A DNA stretch of 64,000 nucleotides, taken from positions 1,364,001 through 1,428,000 of the forward strand of contig NZ_CP137134.1 in NCBI RefSeq assembly GCF_033095785.1, read 5' to 3'. Shown piece after piece: positions 26,742-37,600 of this stretch. The position numbers and the translations under genes are program-made. This DNA is from Nitrosospira sp. Is2 (lineage in GTDB: Bacteria; Pseudomonadota; Gammaproteobacteria; Burkholderiales; Nitrosomonadaceae). Position 1 is the first letter of the stretch. Each line of letters opens with the position of its first letter. The notes beneath the pieces are model-generated. The model saw only the letters and a program-made list of their open reading frames with translations. It did no database searches and was not told where the DNA came from.

Positions 26742-27407
26742 TCAGGCGCGCGAGGTCACCCGTATTTTTATTGGTTGCGGCATGTCGGCCGGCGGAGCCT
26801 CGCGTAGGGCCCGTAAATTTTGCAGCACATCTTTCAACAACTCGTCGACCTTGGCATCACCCGTTGTGTCAGCCAGGATCACTTGCGATATCTGTCCCCG
26901 GACATCGATCCATACCTTCACTACCACCTTGTAGGCCTTGTCCTTTAGCGCTTGTTCGCGCGAGAGCGCATCCTGAAAGGCCGAGTTCAACGCGTCGTTT
27001 ACTATTCCGTCATACCAGGCCCAGGGATTTCCTCCTCGGCCGCCCCCAATCAGGTCGGATCCACCTTTTTTTCCCACCAGACCAAATGCGTCACCACTTC
27101 CAGCTCCTTCCGCATCGACACCCAAGTCCGGCCCGGGCGGCGGCTCATCGGCCTGATCCATAGGCTCAGGGTCAGGTTCAGATATCTTTATTTCTTCCTT
27201 AACTATCGGTTCCGGCGGTTTCTGCTCGGGTGGCGGTGGAGGAGGGGGCGGCTTAATCAAGGTGATCTGCTGGAGCGACTGATTTTTTTTTGGGGGCTCG
27301 TCACTGCCGAGAAAATCTTTCAGCCACAATCCCAGCGTGACCGCCCCAGCCAGGCAGAGTAAGACGCCCCCCCAGCGCATCCAGGCTGGTCCCTCCTGTT
27401 CTTCCAT
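26742..27407 (-). CDS. TonB-like energy transducer
   Basis: A 221-residue protein with TonB architecture. A short cytoplasmic start is followed by one transmembrane segment at about 12-28, a Pro-rich periplasmic spacer (about 53-90, with eight consecutive prolines), a Gly-rich linker, and a C-terminal TonB-like domain (about 130-221, VVVKVWIDVRGQISQVILADTTGD). It would carry proton-motive energy from ExbB-ExbD to an outer-membrane partner, most simply the barrel encoded 21 bases downstream. It starts four bases after the exbD stop. Confidence 0.87.
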   Translation of the reverse strand: MEEQEGPAWMRWGGVLLCLAGAVTLGLWLKDFLGSDEPPKKNQSLQQITLIKPPPPPPPPEQKPPEPIVKEEIKISEPDPEPMDQADEPPPGPDLGVDAEGAGSGDAFGLVGKKGGSDLIGGGRGGNPWAWYDGIVNDALNSAFQDALSREQALKDKAYKVVVKVWIDVRGQISQVILADTTGDAKVDELLKDVLQNLRALREAPPADMPQPIKIRVTSRA

Positions 27408-27411
27408 CGCA

Positions 27412-27816
27412 TTACTTCACTAGGCGCTGGGTCACTAGGCCCAACTGGGTAATATCCAGTTGGCCCAGTAATTCGAGAACCTCCATCACCTTGCCGTATT
27501 GCACCACTGTATCTCCCTTGACCACGACGGGAAGTTCCGGATTAGCGGCTTTCAGCTGACCTAAACGCGTCCGCAATTCGTCCAGCGTCACCGGATAGGC
27601 GTCGAGGAAAATCTGACCGCTTTCGTTGATCGTAACCGCCTTGGTCTGAGGTTTGGCCAGACTGGGCGAATTGCTGGCCTTGGGCAGGTTGACTTTTATT
27701 CCCTGCACCGATGCTGTCGTCATTATTATGAAGATCACCAGCAGCACATAGGCGAGATCCAGCATGGGCACCACGTTGATCTCGTCGTATAGCTCGTTAT
27801 CTTCCTGTACTTTCAT
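27412..27816 (-). CDS. exbD: Biopolymer transport protein ExbD/TolR
   Basis: A 134-residue inner-membrane protein of the ExbD/TolR family. The N-terminal segment INVVPMLDLAYVLLVIFI contains the conserved proton-path Asp (D20) inside its only membrane helix. The periplasmic part (about 45-134) has the usual NESGQIFLDAYPVTLDELRTRL pattern. It lies between the ExbB fusion gene and tonB in the same direction, completing a dedicated Ton motor. Confidence 0.93.
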   Translation of the reverse strand: MKVQEDNELYDEINVVPMLDLAYVLLVIFIIMTTASVQGIKVNLPKASNSPSLAKPQTKAVTINESGQIFLDAYPVTLDELRTRLGQLKAANPELPVVVKGDTVVQYGKVMEVLELLGQLDITQLGLVTQRLVK

Positions 27817-27827
27817 GCCATTCCCGG

Positions 27828-29519
27828 TCAGCGGCTATAGTTTTCGGCAAGCTTGGTGATGAATTCATCTACAAAAATATGCATCCTGGAGACGATGGCC
27901 TTGATGCGCGATGCAAGGTAGTTGTACCCAAACAACGAGGGGATCGCGACCGACATTCCCGCCACGGTAGCCGCGAGTGCTGCGGCAATACCCGGTGCGA
28001 TGGCGTTAACATTGACATCACCCGCCGCCGCAATCGCTGCGAAGGTGATCATTACACCCATGACCGTGCCGAGGAGCCCGATGAAAGGTCCGCCGGAAAT
28101 GGCAATGGTGAGCAGCACCATGAACTTGTTCATGCGCTGGATTTCTTCCACCAAACCCGCGTCCAGGCTGGCACGAATGGCGTCGAGCGACTGCGGAGAT
28201 AAAGACTTGTTGATTTGCGTCGCATCGGTGTTGTCAAACCGATGCGCCAGTTCGACCGCCCCAATGTGATAAATGCGATATAGGGAAGAATGCTTGAAGT
28301 CCTTATCCAATCCCCCGCTCTTGTCGATCATTGCGAGGTCTGTGGACAGTTCGCGAAACCTGTGCATGAAGCGGTTATTGGATTTATCAACTCGGTTGAT
28401 GTAGATCGCCTTGCTGTACATGACCCAGATCGCAATCAATAGCATGATCGCGAGGAACCCTATGGCAACCCACCCGTCAACGGTTAGCGACTTCAGGATG
28501 ATGCCTAGGTGCGATGCCTCCGGACCCCCTTCAGCGGTCTCCTCTTCACCCACTGCGACCAGCTTGGCATCCGGCGCCAGGGCGGCCTGTACGGCCATCC
28601 ATTCCATTGCGCGCGCCACACCAGAGACCTGCACCTCGTCCATTTCGCCCTTGAACCCCGCACCCAGCGTCATGGTCCCGGTCGGGAAGGCGGCGCCAGT
28701 AGCGTCGCCCACGGCTTTACCATCGAGATATATGCGAAGCCCGTCAGAAAGCGTCAATCCAAGGTGGTGCCATTTTCCTGCGCTAAGCGCCGTGTTCGAG
28801 ACGACGTTCGCTCTGCCGGATTTCGCCCGGACCGCACCGGCCTCCAGCGATACCGCGAGGCCATCTGACTGGAGCAAGACGCCATCCAGGGAGGAAGGCT
28901 TCACCCATATCGAAAAGCTGTAGCCATTGCGTGCGCTTACTGCGGGCAGCAATACGCTTCGGGCGCCGTCAAACCCGACCCCCCCATTAGAGAAAGATGC
29001 CGCTATACGCGTTGCGGAAGATTGCGCGTGCAGACCATGAGGTCCGCTGTCCTGAGGATTTCCCTCCGGCTCTGCAAAATGGTAGATGGCGCTGCTAGCA
29101 TCGTAGGTCCCTTTCGGATCGGAGGCAGATACCGCATTCTCGTTGCCGAAATAAAGGAATATTTCTGTTTGGGATGAGAGTTTGGGGACTTTTACCCAGA
29201 CTAGCGCCAACTGATTTGCGCCATCCCATTTTTCAACATTAAATTTCAGTTCTGTCGCATCATCTTCCGCGATCAGACGCAAATCGCCGCCATCGTCGTT
29301 GGTTGAAAGAAAATCGAAATTTCCGGTATGCAGCCGGAGCAGTATCGGTGCATCCACGACCTCGGCAACCGGGCTGCTCAAGGTAACTTTCTTTCGGCTG
29401 GTCCATTCGTTATTCCACCAAGCATGGCTCGACAGGGAAAACGTGCATAACAGTAAAGCCAATAGAGAAGCAAAGACGCGCATGGAGGTTATCTGAATGA
29501 ATTTGGTGCGATTATCCAT
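27828..29519 (-). CDS. DUF2341-LamG-ExbB fusion: proton channel with periplasmic sensor/binding domains
   Basis: A 563-residue fusion. A signal peptide (ending about residue 33; Met13 is an alternative start) is followed by a DUF2341 domain (about 34-140, beginning WWNNEWTSRKKVTL), a LamG/concanavalin-type domain (about 145-310, with YSFSIWVKPSSL and KWHHLGLTLSDGLRIYLDG), then a membrane helix (about 350-372) and a MotA/TolQ/ExbB channel domain (about 395-555, with GGPFIGLLGTVMGVMITF). LamG folds often bind glycans or proteins. Placing them on the periplasmic side of a Ton motor suggests direct sensing of cargo or peptidoglycan; this is inference. Confidence 0.88.
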   Translation of the reverse strand: MDNRTKFIQITSMRVFASLLALLLCTFSLSSHAWWNNEWTSRKKVTLSSPVAEVVDAPILLRLHTGNFDFLSTNDDGGDLRLIAEDDATELKFNVEKWDGANQLALVWVKVPKLSSQTEIFLYFGNENAVSASDPKGTYDASSAIYHFAEPEGNPQDSGPHGLHAQSSATRIAASFSNGGVGFDGARSVLLPAVSARNGYSFSIWVKPSSLDGVLLQSDGLAVSLEAGAVRAKSGRANVVSNTALSAGKWHHLGLTLSDGLRIYLDGKAVGDATGAAFPTGTMTLGAGFKGEMDEVQVSGVARAMEWMAVQAALAPDAKLVAVGEEETAEGGPEASHLGIILKSLTVDGWVAIGFLAIMLLIAIWVMYSKAIYINRVDKSNNRFMHRFRELSTDLAMIDKSGGLDKDFKHSSLYRIYHIGAVELAHRFDNTDATQINKSLSPQSLDAIRASLDAGLVEEIQRMNKFMVLLTIAISGGPFIGLLGTVMGVMITFAAIAAAGDVNVNAIAPGIAAALAATVAGMSVAIPSLFGYNYLASRIKAIVSRMHIFVDEFITKLAENYSR

Positions 29520-29816
29520 GGATCAGATTACAGCCATTAGCAGTAACCATGAGCCGAACAGATCACTATTCTCGCCGCAAACAAAAGTGGAGCGACATGA
29601 CTGATGATTACGCCGCAGCCTCGCGGCGGACACCATGATTTGACAGTGCGAGGATGTAACCATGGAGCAGATCCGGGCGTTCTGACCCCAACACTGCCGC
29701 TGGTTGCGCTAATCTGTTCGGATCAGTAGCGCCTCATTGAAATGAAAAAGAAGGAGAGTAGCGTTGGGGCATGGCCCGCTCTGTATGTAACTAAATTCCA
29801 AAGGGGAGATGTTCCA
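29520..29816. other. Intergenic region between the ExbB fusion gene and the broken phosphodiesterase
   Basis: About 300 bases between divergent genes. It must contain the promoter of the Ton-type cluster on the minus strand. No operator or hairpin stands out. Only the ribosome site GGGGAG (29803-29808) is clear; it serves the ATG at 29817. Confidence 0.4.
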
Positions 29817-31145
29817 ATGCTTAAAAATCGATCAGCATTAACGCGACTGTCAATTTTGGTGCTACTGACGGGCCTGTCGATGGCGACGACCATGTCGTCC
29901 GCAAGCAGAAATGGTGACGATGAGGAAACCGACCATTATGACGTCGGAGATAATCGGGGAAACGGCATGAATATCCAGCTTGGGCCCCGTCCTTACTTCC
30001 TCGTCAATGACATGCGGAGCGGCGCCCTTAAAAGCAAGCTGAAGCATTGCGGGAACGGCCCATTTTACAAAACTGATTTTTCCATCGCTCACCGAGGGGC
30101 CGCGTTGCAGTTTCCCGAGCATACGAAAGAATCCTACGTGGCCGCAGCGCGCATGGGTGCCGGCATCGTAGAGTGAGATGTGACCTTCACCAAAGACAAG
30201 GAACTGGTTTGCCGCCATTCCCAATGCGACCTGCATACCACCACGAATATCCTCGAAACGCCGCTGGCTGAAAAGTGCACCCAGCCTTTCAGGCCCGCCC
30301 AGCTTGATGCAGCGGGAAATCTTGTTCAGGCAGCCTCGGCACAATGCTGCGCCAGCGACCTTACTCTGGACGAATTCAAGACGCTAAGAGGCAAGATGGA
30401 TAGCTTCGACCCCGCCGCAACCAGCGCCGCGGCCTACCTGGGCGGTAACCCCAGTTGGCGCACCGACCTCTACGCAGGAGCCACCAGCGGTACCCTGCTT
30501 ACGCACAAAGAGAGTATTCGATTGTTCAAGAAACGCGGCGTGAAAATGACACCCGAACTCAAGAGTGCCAGCGTGGCCATGCCTTACGACAGCGATGGCG
30601 ACGGCACCGGGGATTACACGCAGCAAAACTACACGCAGCAAATGATTGATGAATACAAGGCCGAAGACGTCAGGCCCCGAAATGTTTTTCCCCAGTCGTT
30701 CGACATTGGCGATATACGCTACTGGATCGCCAAAGAACCGGAGTTTGGTAAACAGGCGGTTTATCTGGACGACGCCAGCGTGGTTGCAGAGCTACCCACG
30801 GCTGCCCAACTCGCTGCTTACAAGGCAGAGGGCATCAATATCGTCGCTCCCCCCATATTTGCACTGCTGGATGTCAATGACAGCGGCAACGTCGTCCCCT
30901 CCAGGTACGCCCGCGATGCCAAGAATGCAGGACTCGACATCATTATCTGGACCCTGGAGCGTTCCGGCATTCTGGCCGACGGCAACAACGACTTCTATTA
31001 CCAGACCTTCGATTCCGCCATCAGGCGTGAGGGCGATAAGATGAAGGTCCTGGATGTCCTTGCCCGCAACGTCGGTATCCGCGGCATATTCAGCGATTGG
31101 CCAGCGACCGTGAGCTACTATGCTAATTGCATGAACATTAGATAA
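29817..31145 (+). pseudogene. Exported glycerophosphodiester phosphodiesterase interrupted by in-frame UGA
   Basis: A GDPD-family hydrolase (glycerophosphodiester to glycerol-3-phosphate plus alcohol) with a Sec signal (about residues 1-28). The start ATG at 29817 has GGGGAG upstream. The fold begins FSIAHRGAALQFPEHTKESY, with the catalytic His-Arg, and reads G-A-G-I-V-E, then UGA (30174-30176), then D-V-T-F-T-K-D in the same frame. The stop thus replaces the middle residue of the catalytic E-x-D pair. The rest, through VCRH and down to GIRGIFSDWPATVSYYANC, is well preserved to a TAA at 31143. No shift is needed to join the halves. A fresh nonsense mutation is most likely; readthrough is the alternative. 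Confidence 0.8.
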
Positions 31146-31592
31146 TCCAGCCCCAAGGGGCGTCTCGGCTGTCGGCCGCGATTTCCTTGCCCGGGCAACC
31201 ACTTTGCCGCAACCGACATCAGCGACGCGCTCAATTTTACCTTCGCCAATGGTATGACCGCCGCCGGAGCCTTCCTCAACAGTTTCGATGGCGGCCCCAT
31301 ACTCATCAGAGTTTTGGGTAAGGACCAGCAAGTGCTCGAATCATATACCGTTGAGGTCGACCACCCGACGATAGCCTCAATTCGGGGATCTTCTTTGGCA
31401 TCACCCGATCTACGGCCGACTTCGTTCGCTTTCGCTCGGCGGCCAAGGATTGGTGCTGATGACGTGACATTCATATTACCTGTCCCGGAACGCGAGGTGT
31501 ACGCCATGCTGGTGTCAGGACTCAGCCTGATGGGCTGCGTGGCCCGCCGCCGTAATAAAAAACGATGCTTGAGCGTAGCACCGGATGCGTAA
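31146..31592 (+). pseudogene. Decayed PEP-CTERM protein remnant
   Basis: The 3' part of a PEP-CTERM surface protein without a convincing start, placed directly after the phosphodiesterase stop. The stretch NHFAATDISDALNFTFANG leads to VLESYTVEV in one frame. The next segment of the family (NSGIFFGITRSTADFVRFR) is found in another frame at about 31380-31440. The original frame then returns for DDVTFILPVPEREVYAMLVSGL and the RRRNKK tail. Two compensating indels would explain this. The sorting motif is V-P-E-R-E, so the second Pro of VPEPE is also lost. Confidence 0.7.
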
Positions 31593-31699
31593 ACGCGATG
31601 ACAATCCGGCCCTAATGACGAAAAGAACCGATCACCTGTAGTGATTTTCCCAAACCGCCACTACCCCGTTAGCAGGTCCGTATTTCCAGACCCATCTTC

Positions 31700-34600
31700 C
31701 TACTCGCCGTGCCCGATTACCTCGGTAGAAATAAAGGTGGGTTTAAGTTTTTTCATTGAATCGGACGTGCGCGCGGCATCTGACAAATTCTGCGATAAAG
31801 CGGCTGTTGCCTTGGATACGTCATCTCCCTGAGATGTGGAACCGGAAGTGGTGGCGGTGACCGCGCTGGCATCCGCCACCGGGGTGCCGGTGGATGTGCC
31901 GGCAACGGCGATATTATCCGCGCCCAGCACGACCTGGGCGGCAATATTGAGATTGCCGGCCCGAATACCAGCATCCCCCGCGTTCACCGTGCCGGTGGGC
32001 GCAACCAGGTCGATGTCGCCAGCGGGCTTCCCGCCGCTGGAAAGGGCACCTATCCCGCTGCCCGAAGCCGCGCCTTGCAATTCCTGCGTCACGTTACCCT
32101 GGGCATCGACTTTGATGATCGGCGGAGGCACCGCGGTTGCACTCTTCTTGCCTTTACCCGCATCAATATCGCCTTCGCTCGACCACAGCAGGACGTCTCC
32201 ACCGCCCACCGTGAGAATGCGCGACTGATTGACGGTGATATTGTTACGAGCAAAACCGCGCACGTCACCTTCGGCGACGGTCAGCATTCCAAGGACATCG
32301 TTGCCCACGTCTACCAGTATTGCGGGGGTATTGGTGAGACCGACAATCAAGTCCCCGCCCGGCACCATGAACTCGATATTCCCGCCGCGCTCGGTCTTTA
32401 TACGGCTGGCAAACAGATTGACTTCTCCCTGGTAATTTTTAAAGGTGCCATCCTCATTCTTCTCGCGCAATCCCGGGAACACCAGCTCCAACGCCGCATA
32501 GCCGCGTTCATAGTCGGCGGCAAACGGGCTGTCCGGATTGTTGGAATCGCGTCCGGTGACCAGCAAGGCGGAATATATCATCGCCCGCACCATGCCCTGC
32601 TGCACGTCCGCATTCAGCGCCTGTACCGCTTTCACCGCCTGCAAGGCATCAGGACCCTCCAGGTTATCGTTCTTCACCAGCCAACGCGCCTGCCACAACA
32701 GGACATCAGCCGGGTTCCCCCCCGCCTTTTCCAATTCCGCAGCCAGCCGGTTGACAGCCCCGGTGTAATCGATCCCTTGCGCCCCCACCCCGGCCGCCAC
32801 ATGAATATCGGCGCCCCCGGCGGGCAATTCCGCATTATCGAGGTCACCGCGGCTGACGATTCCAGCGGAGGTGCCCAGGTCCACATTACGCCCCGCGGTC
32901 ACCTCCAACCGCCCCAAACCGCCAACCCAGATTTTCGCGGTATCTATTCGGCTATTTCCGGAGGTAAAGGCAACATCCCGGCCTGCTTCCACCCGGCTGA
33001 TATCCCCCTTGCTGACGTGCTGCGCCACAATCCCGAGATCGCGAACATCCTGTCCCGCACGTACCCGAACGGCCTTCGATAAATCCAGGTTTGGGAGGCC
33101 CTCAATGTTGCCCCGGATATCCCCAGCTACAGCATAAACTCGCGCCGGCTGAGTATCTCCGGTATGCACGGGAACGGCGGCATGAACAAGCACCACGTCC
33201 GCAGCCCTCACTGAGGTGGTCGGAAATTGGGTATACGTCGATCCTGGCCGGATCCCACTCGGGATCAGCGCTGGATCGCGGTCGCTCATGGATATAACCG
33301 CGGGGATATTGACGGAGTTCGTCGCCAATAGCGTCAACTGCGCGCGTGGCGAGGGGCTCAGCACGATGTCGGTAGGACCATCATTCATGACAATATCATT
33401 CTGAAAAGCCGTTGCCGATAGATTCGGCGGCAAAAGGGAAAGCAGGTCTGGTTGGTACCGTTGGCCCGAAATAGTGAAGTTGAGCCCGGGGCCATTGATG
33501 CCCTGGGTCTTTCGATAAGCTTCGGGTATATTTGCACTTCCCCCCCCGCCATTGTGCATCGTCACCTTGCCACTCAGGCTCTGCATATCTACACCACTGT
33601 CCTTACTGTAGGTCGAAAAAAGGCTCCAGCTTGGGCTGGTGGCATTGTTGACGTTAAACGCGGCGCCGGTGCCGGAAGACTGAACAACCAGATGGGGATT
33701 TAGCACGGTTTGAATATTGACATCCCCTTGCGCGCGCACTAACGCCCGCGCATCGCCCAGGGCCAGAATGGTGTAGAGTGGATTGCCGGCTACAGTCTGC
33801 CCGCTGCTCACCGAGCCACCTGCTGTTATAACGACATCGCCACGGTCGGCATAGTATTGGCCGCCCAGCAGGTCGCCCCCGGTTGTCACCCTCACGTCGC
33901 CGCCGCCGGTCGTCACCAGTTTTGTCGCATCCGGCGCAGCGGCGGTCATGCGTGCCTGCGTTGGGGCGCTGGCGGAAACGTTTTCCACGTTGCCGCGGGC
34001 CTGCAGCGTTACATTGCCCCCGCCCAGCGCGCCGACGCCTTGCTGGAACTGGTCGAAGCGTACCCACCAGGCGGGTTGGCGGGTGTACTCCCCGGTGGAT
34101 GCGTTCACTGCCCCCTGGCGGAACAGCCAGTTGGAATAGAGTTGCGCCGAGGGCGCGCCGGTAATATTGCCCATCGCCACCAGGCTGACATCCCCTCCGC
34201 CCTGGCTGAACTGGCTATTGACGGGAACGACAAAACCGGCGGCGGTATCGGATATCCGTCCGGCGGTATAAATCGCGGACTTGTTATCGGCCAGTTTTAT
34301 GTCGCCGCCTGCGGCGAGACGAATGTCGCCGGTGCCGGTGCGCACCAACTTGCCGGCTGCGAGGGTGATGTCGCCGCTGCCTGCCTTCACTGCCAGCGGA
34401 TCGGCAGCATCGGCATCCGCGCCTGCAACCAGCCGGTAGCCCCATGAATCTCCTTCAAGCAGGGTGGCGGGCGTGGTGCCGCTACTGAAAGGCGTCGCCA
34501 CGTTGAAGCCGTCCGAGAGGTTGTTATCAAGATTGAGGTTGCCTGCCGCCCTCAGGGTCAGCACGCCAGGTTCTTGTCCCGCGGGCCGGGTAGCGAGATT

Positions 34601-37600
34601 CCAGTCATTGCTGAGCGCAAGATCGCCGGCCGAGCGCACTTCAACCCCGCCGCGCACGTGGAAAACGGCATCACCAGCCTTGCCCAGACGCGACGCAATC
34701 GTGCCGGCGTTGGATGCAAAGCTGGTATTGTCGGTGTTCACCGTATCAAGGCTGAGGGTGCCACTCCTTGCGCCGGAAGCGGTCAGCGTCGTAATGTTGT
34801 CGTAAACCTTGACCGCTTCCACCGCTACCGACCCGGCGCCGCTGATGCTGCCGCCGATACTGCCGACTGCCACGTCAGTGCCCGCGCCGCTCCCGGTGCG
34901 CGGTGCGCGCAGCACTACTTTCCCCCCGTGTCCGTTGTTACCGCCCTGCACGTCGATCGCGCTGCCTTGCGCGAGGTTCAGGCTGCCCACGGCAGTGCCG
35001 ATCTCCACTTCACCGCCACTCTCACCGCTACCGGTGGAAACGGCGTCGAGCTTCCCCCCAGCCAATACCGCCACATCGTTCTTCGCATGAAGATGGATGT
35101 TGCCCGCATCCTTGCCCGAGGCATCGACATGACCCGCGACATCCAGTTTTCCCCCGTCCGCCGCAATATGCACCTCCTTCGCCTTGACCGTGTCTGACGC
35201 AGCAACGCTGACATCGCCGGTGCGTACCCGCACCGTCCTCGCGCCATCGAATTCGCCCTGGTTGAGCATGGTGTTGAGAGCGGAGAAGTCCGGCAGCGTG
35301 GCCACATCCAGTTCGAAGCGCCCGCCGTTGCCTTTGGCGCCATTGCCGTCCTTCACGGTTGAGCCCTCCAAGCTCCCAGCCGGCAAGGTCCCCGCACCTT
35401 TCGGTGCGCGTACGTTCACCTTTCCTGCATCCGCCCCCAAGGGGGCGGACACGTCGACCTTTGCGCCCTCGGTCACCACCACATTGCGGTTATCGCTGAC
35501 CAGTTCGGCGCTGCCGCCTGGCGACCCGCGTTGCACGTCGAAGAAAGCCACCGACCGTCCGGCTACGTCCACGACTGCATTTGCGCCCAGTGTAAGATCA
35601 GCGGACGTCGCGGTAAGTCTGAGCTGTCCAGAGGGCAGAATCGCCTCGGTATCCAACATCACCTCCGTGCCCGACAGCGCCCATTTCGCTCCAAGCGCAT
35701 TTACCGCCGCGAGCGCACGATCCGCCGCAGTATCGGCGAAGTTGAGGGTGCCGCCTGCGGTCAGGCTCTGGCTGGCACTTTGCTCGCCGCTGATACGCGC
35801 AATGCTCATGTTTGCTGCATTGGCTACAATATCAGTAGTTCCTGAGCCGCGTCCGATAAGCTCATTTGCCCGAACATCGACCTGGGAAAATCCTTCGATC
35901 GCTTTGGCGCCTTCGCCGAGCACCAGCTTATCTGCCTGTATCGCCAGCGTACCGGTGCCGAGCGTACCTCCGGCGGTGAATGCCACCGCAGCCGGATTGG
36001 AAAGCGTGATGGCAGCGGCACGCAAATTGGCGGTTTTACCGACATTGCTCAGTCCGGCCAGCCCGCCACCTAACAGGTTCAGGGCTTGCAGGGTCGGCTT
36101 GCCGGCAGAGTTTACCCCTCCGACATCCACATCGCCGTACAGGTCAAAAGTGGTATAGCTTGTCAGCGTCAGCGAGTTCAGGCGATCCAGCGCGTCCAGT
36201 TCGCCCTGGCTGAGAATCAGACCCTCGGAACCGGACGGCGCGTTCCCAAAATTGACGCGCGTCGCACCAACCGTCAAATTACCCGCGACGGGATTATTCC
36301 TATCGTTGGCAAAACTGGTTGTACCCGCAAAGGCATTCTGTTTCGTGGCGTCCAGCGTGACCGAGTTTACTGAGCGGATCGTGCTCCCGGCTTCACCGAT
36401 CAGGGCACCCTCGCTACGACCCGGGCTCCCGGTACGGGAAAAGGCGGCATGGGTGGAGGCGGCCCGCACCAGCGCTCCATTTCCCTCCGTGCTGTAGCCG
36501 GCGCCGGTAGTATTTGCCTTGCCTTGCGCGTCGATGGCACTGCCAGACTTGAGCGTGAGCGTATCCTTTGCGACCAGGATGATTTCCTCGCCCTTCAAGG
36601 CATGATCGGTGTCGTTAGCCAACGTTACTTCGTCCGTCCCTACATTGAGCGTCGTGCTTGCGCCGACCGTAGCCCCGGCACTACGCGTGCCGCCGATGAA
36701 CAGGCTGGCCGCGCCGATGCTATTGAGCGTGGTGACCGCAATGCGGGTGGCAAGCGGATCGACGCCGGGAATTATGGAACCTGGCTGGCTGGTGATGGCG
36801 ATTTTAGGCGCGCTGATGTCGACCGCAGCGCCCCGGCCCCCCACGCCCGCCGCGAGTTTGTAGATGGCATCCAGCTTGAGCCCCGCAGTCGTATCCAGGG
36901 ATAGCAAGCCCGCGTCCTGCGGACGGCTGACCCCTGCGGCAAAGAACTCGGAGGCCCGGGTGAGAGTGATTTCTGAGCGTTGCAGAACCTGGTCGCGGGT
37001 CAGCACTTCAAAGCCGTGCCATAAAGCATCGCGCGGGCCGCCCGCGGATGCCCGGCTGTCGGTAACATAGCCGGGCACAACCTGGCTGCCATCCTGCTTG
37101 CTATAGGCTTGGCCCGGCAGCAGATTGGGCACATCCATATTCGGGCTGACAGCGTAAGCGCCCGGCAGCAGCGCATAGTGCCCGGGCAGCAGCGTATACA
37201 CGCCCGCCGGCAGGCCCGGTATCCCGGAAAGATACACTGCATCTCCCGAGGCACGGTCGAAACCCACATTCTCCTGCCTGTCGCCGGGGGCGAACCCGCC
37301 CCTATTGCCTGGGAGGATGGCATAGGTTCCGGCGTCGTTGAGAATGTCGCGCGACCCACCTGGTCCCACGCTGAACTCATAGGCCTGCAAATCTCCACCC
37401 CCGGCGAGGTCGAGCGCGGCGCCCGTCTGCATGTCGATATTCGCCGCATCCATGCGGATGGATTTTTCGTTCAACGCAAGCTGCGGAATCTCGAACGCAT
37501 CCGGCCTGTAAACCCAGCTACGCCCGTTCACCAGCATGCCAAAGGGAACCATGCTGCTGGGTGCGGCCGCCACGGAAGTCATGCTGCCATCCTTGAAGGC

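Noticed and set aside
30174..30221. Selenocysteine insertion at the UGA of the phosphodiesterase
   Set aside because: The hairpin after the UGA is short, is placed too far downstream and lacks the typical bacterial SECIS loop; a nonsense mutation is simpler. Kept only as an item to check.
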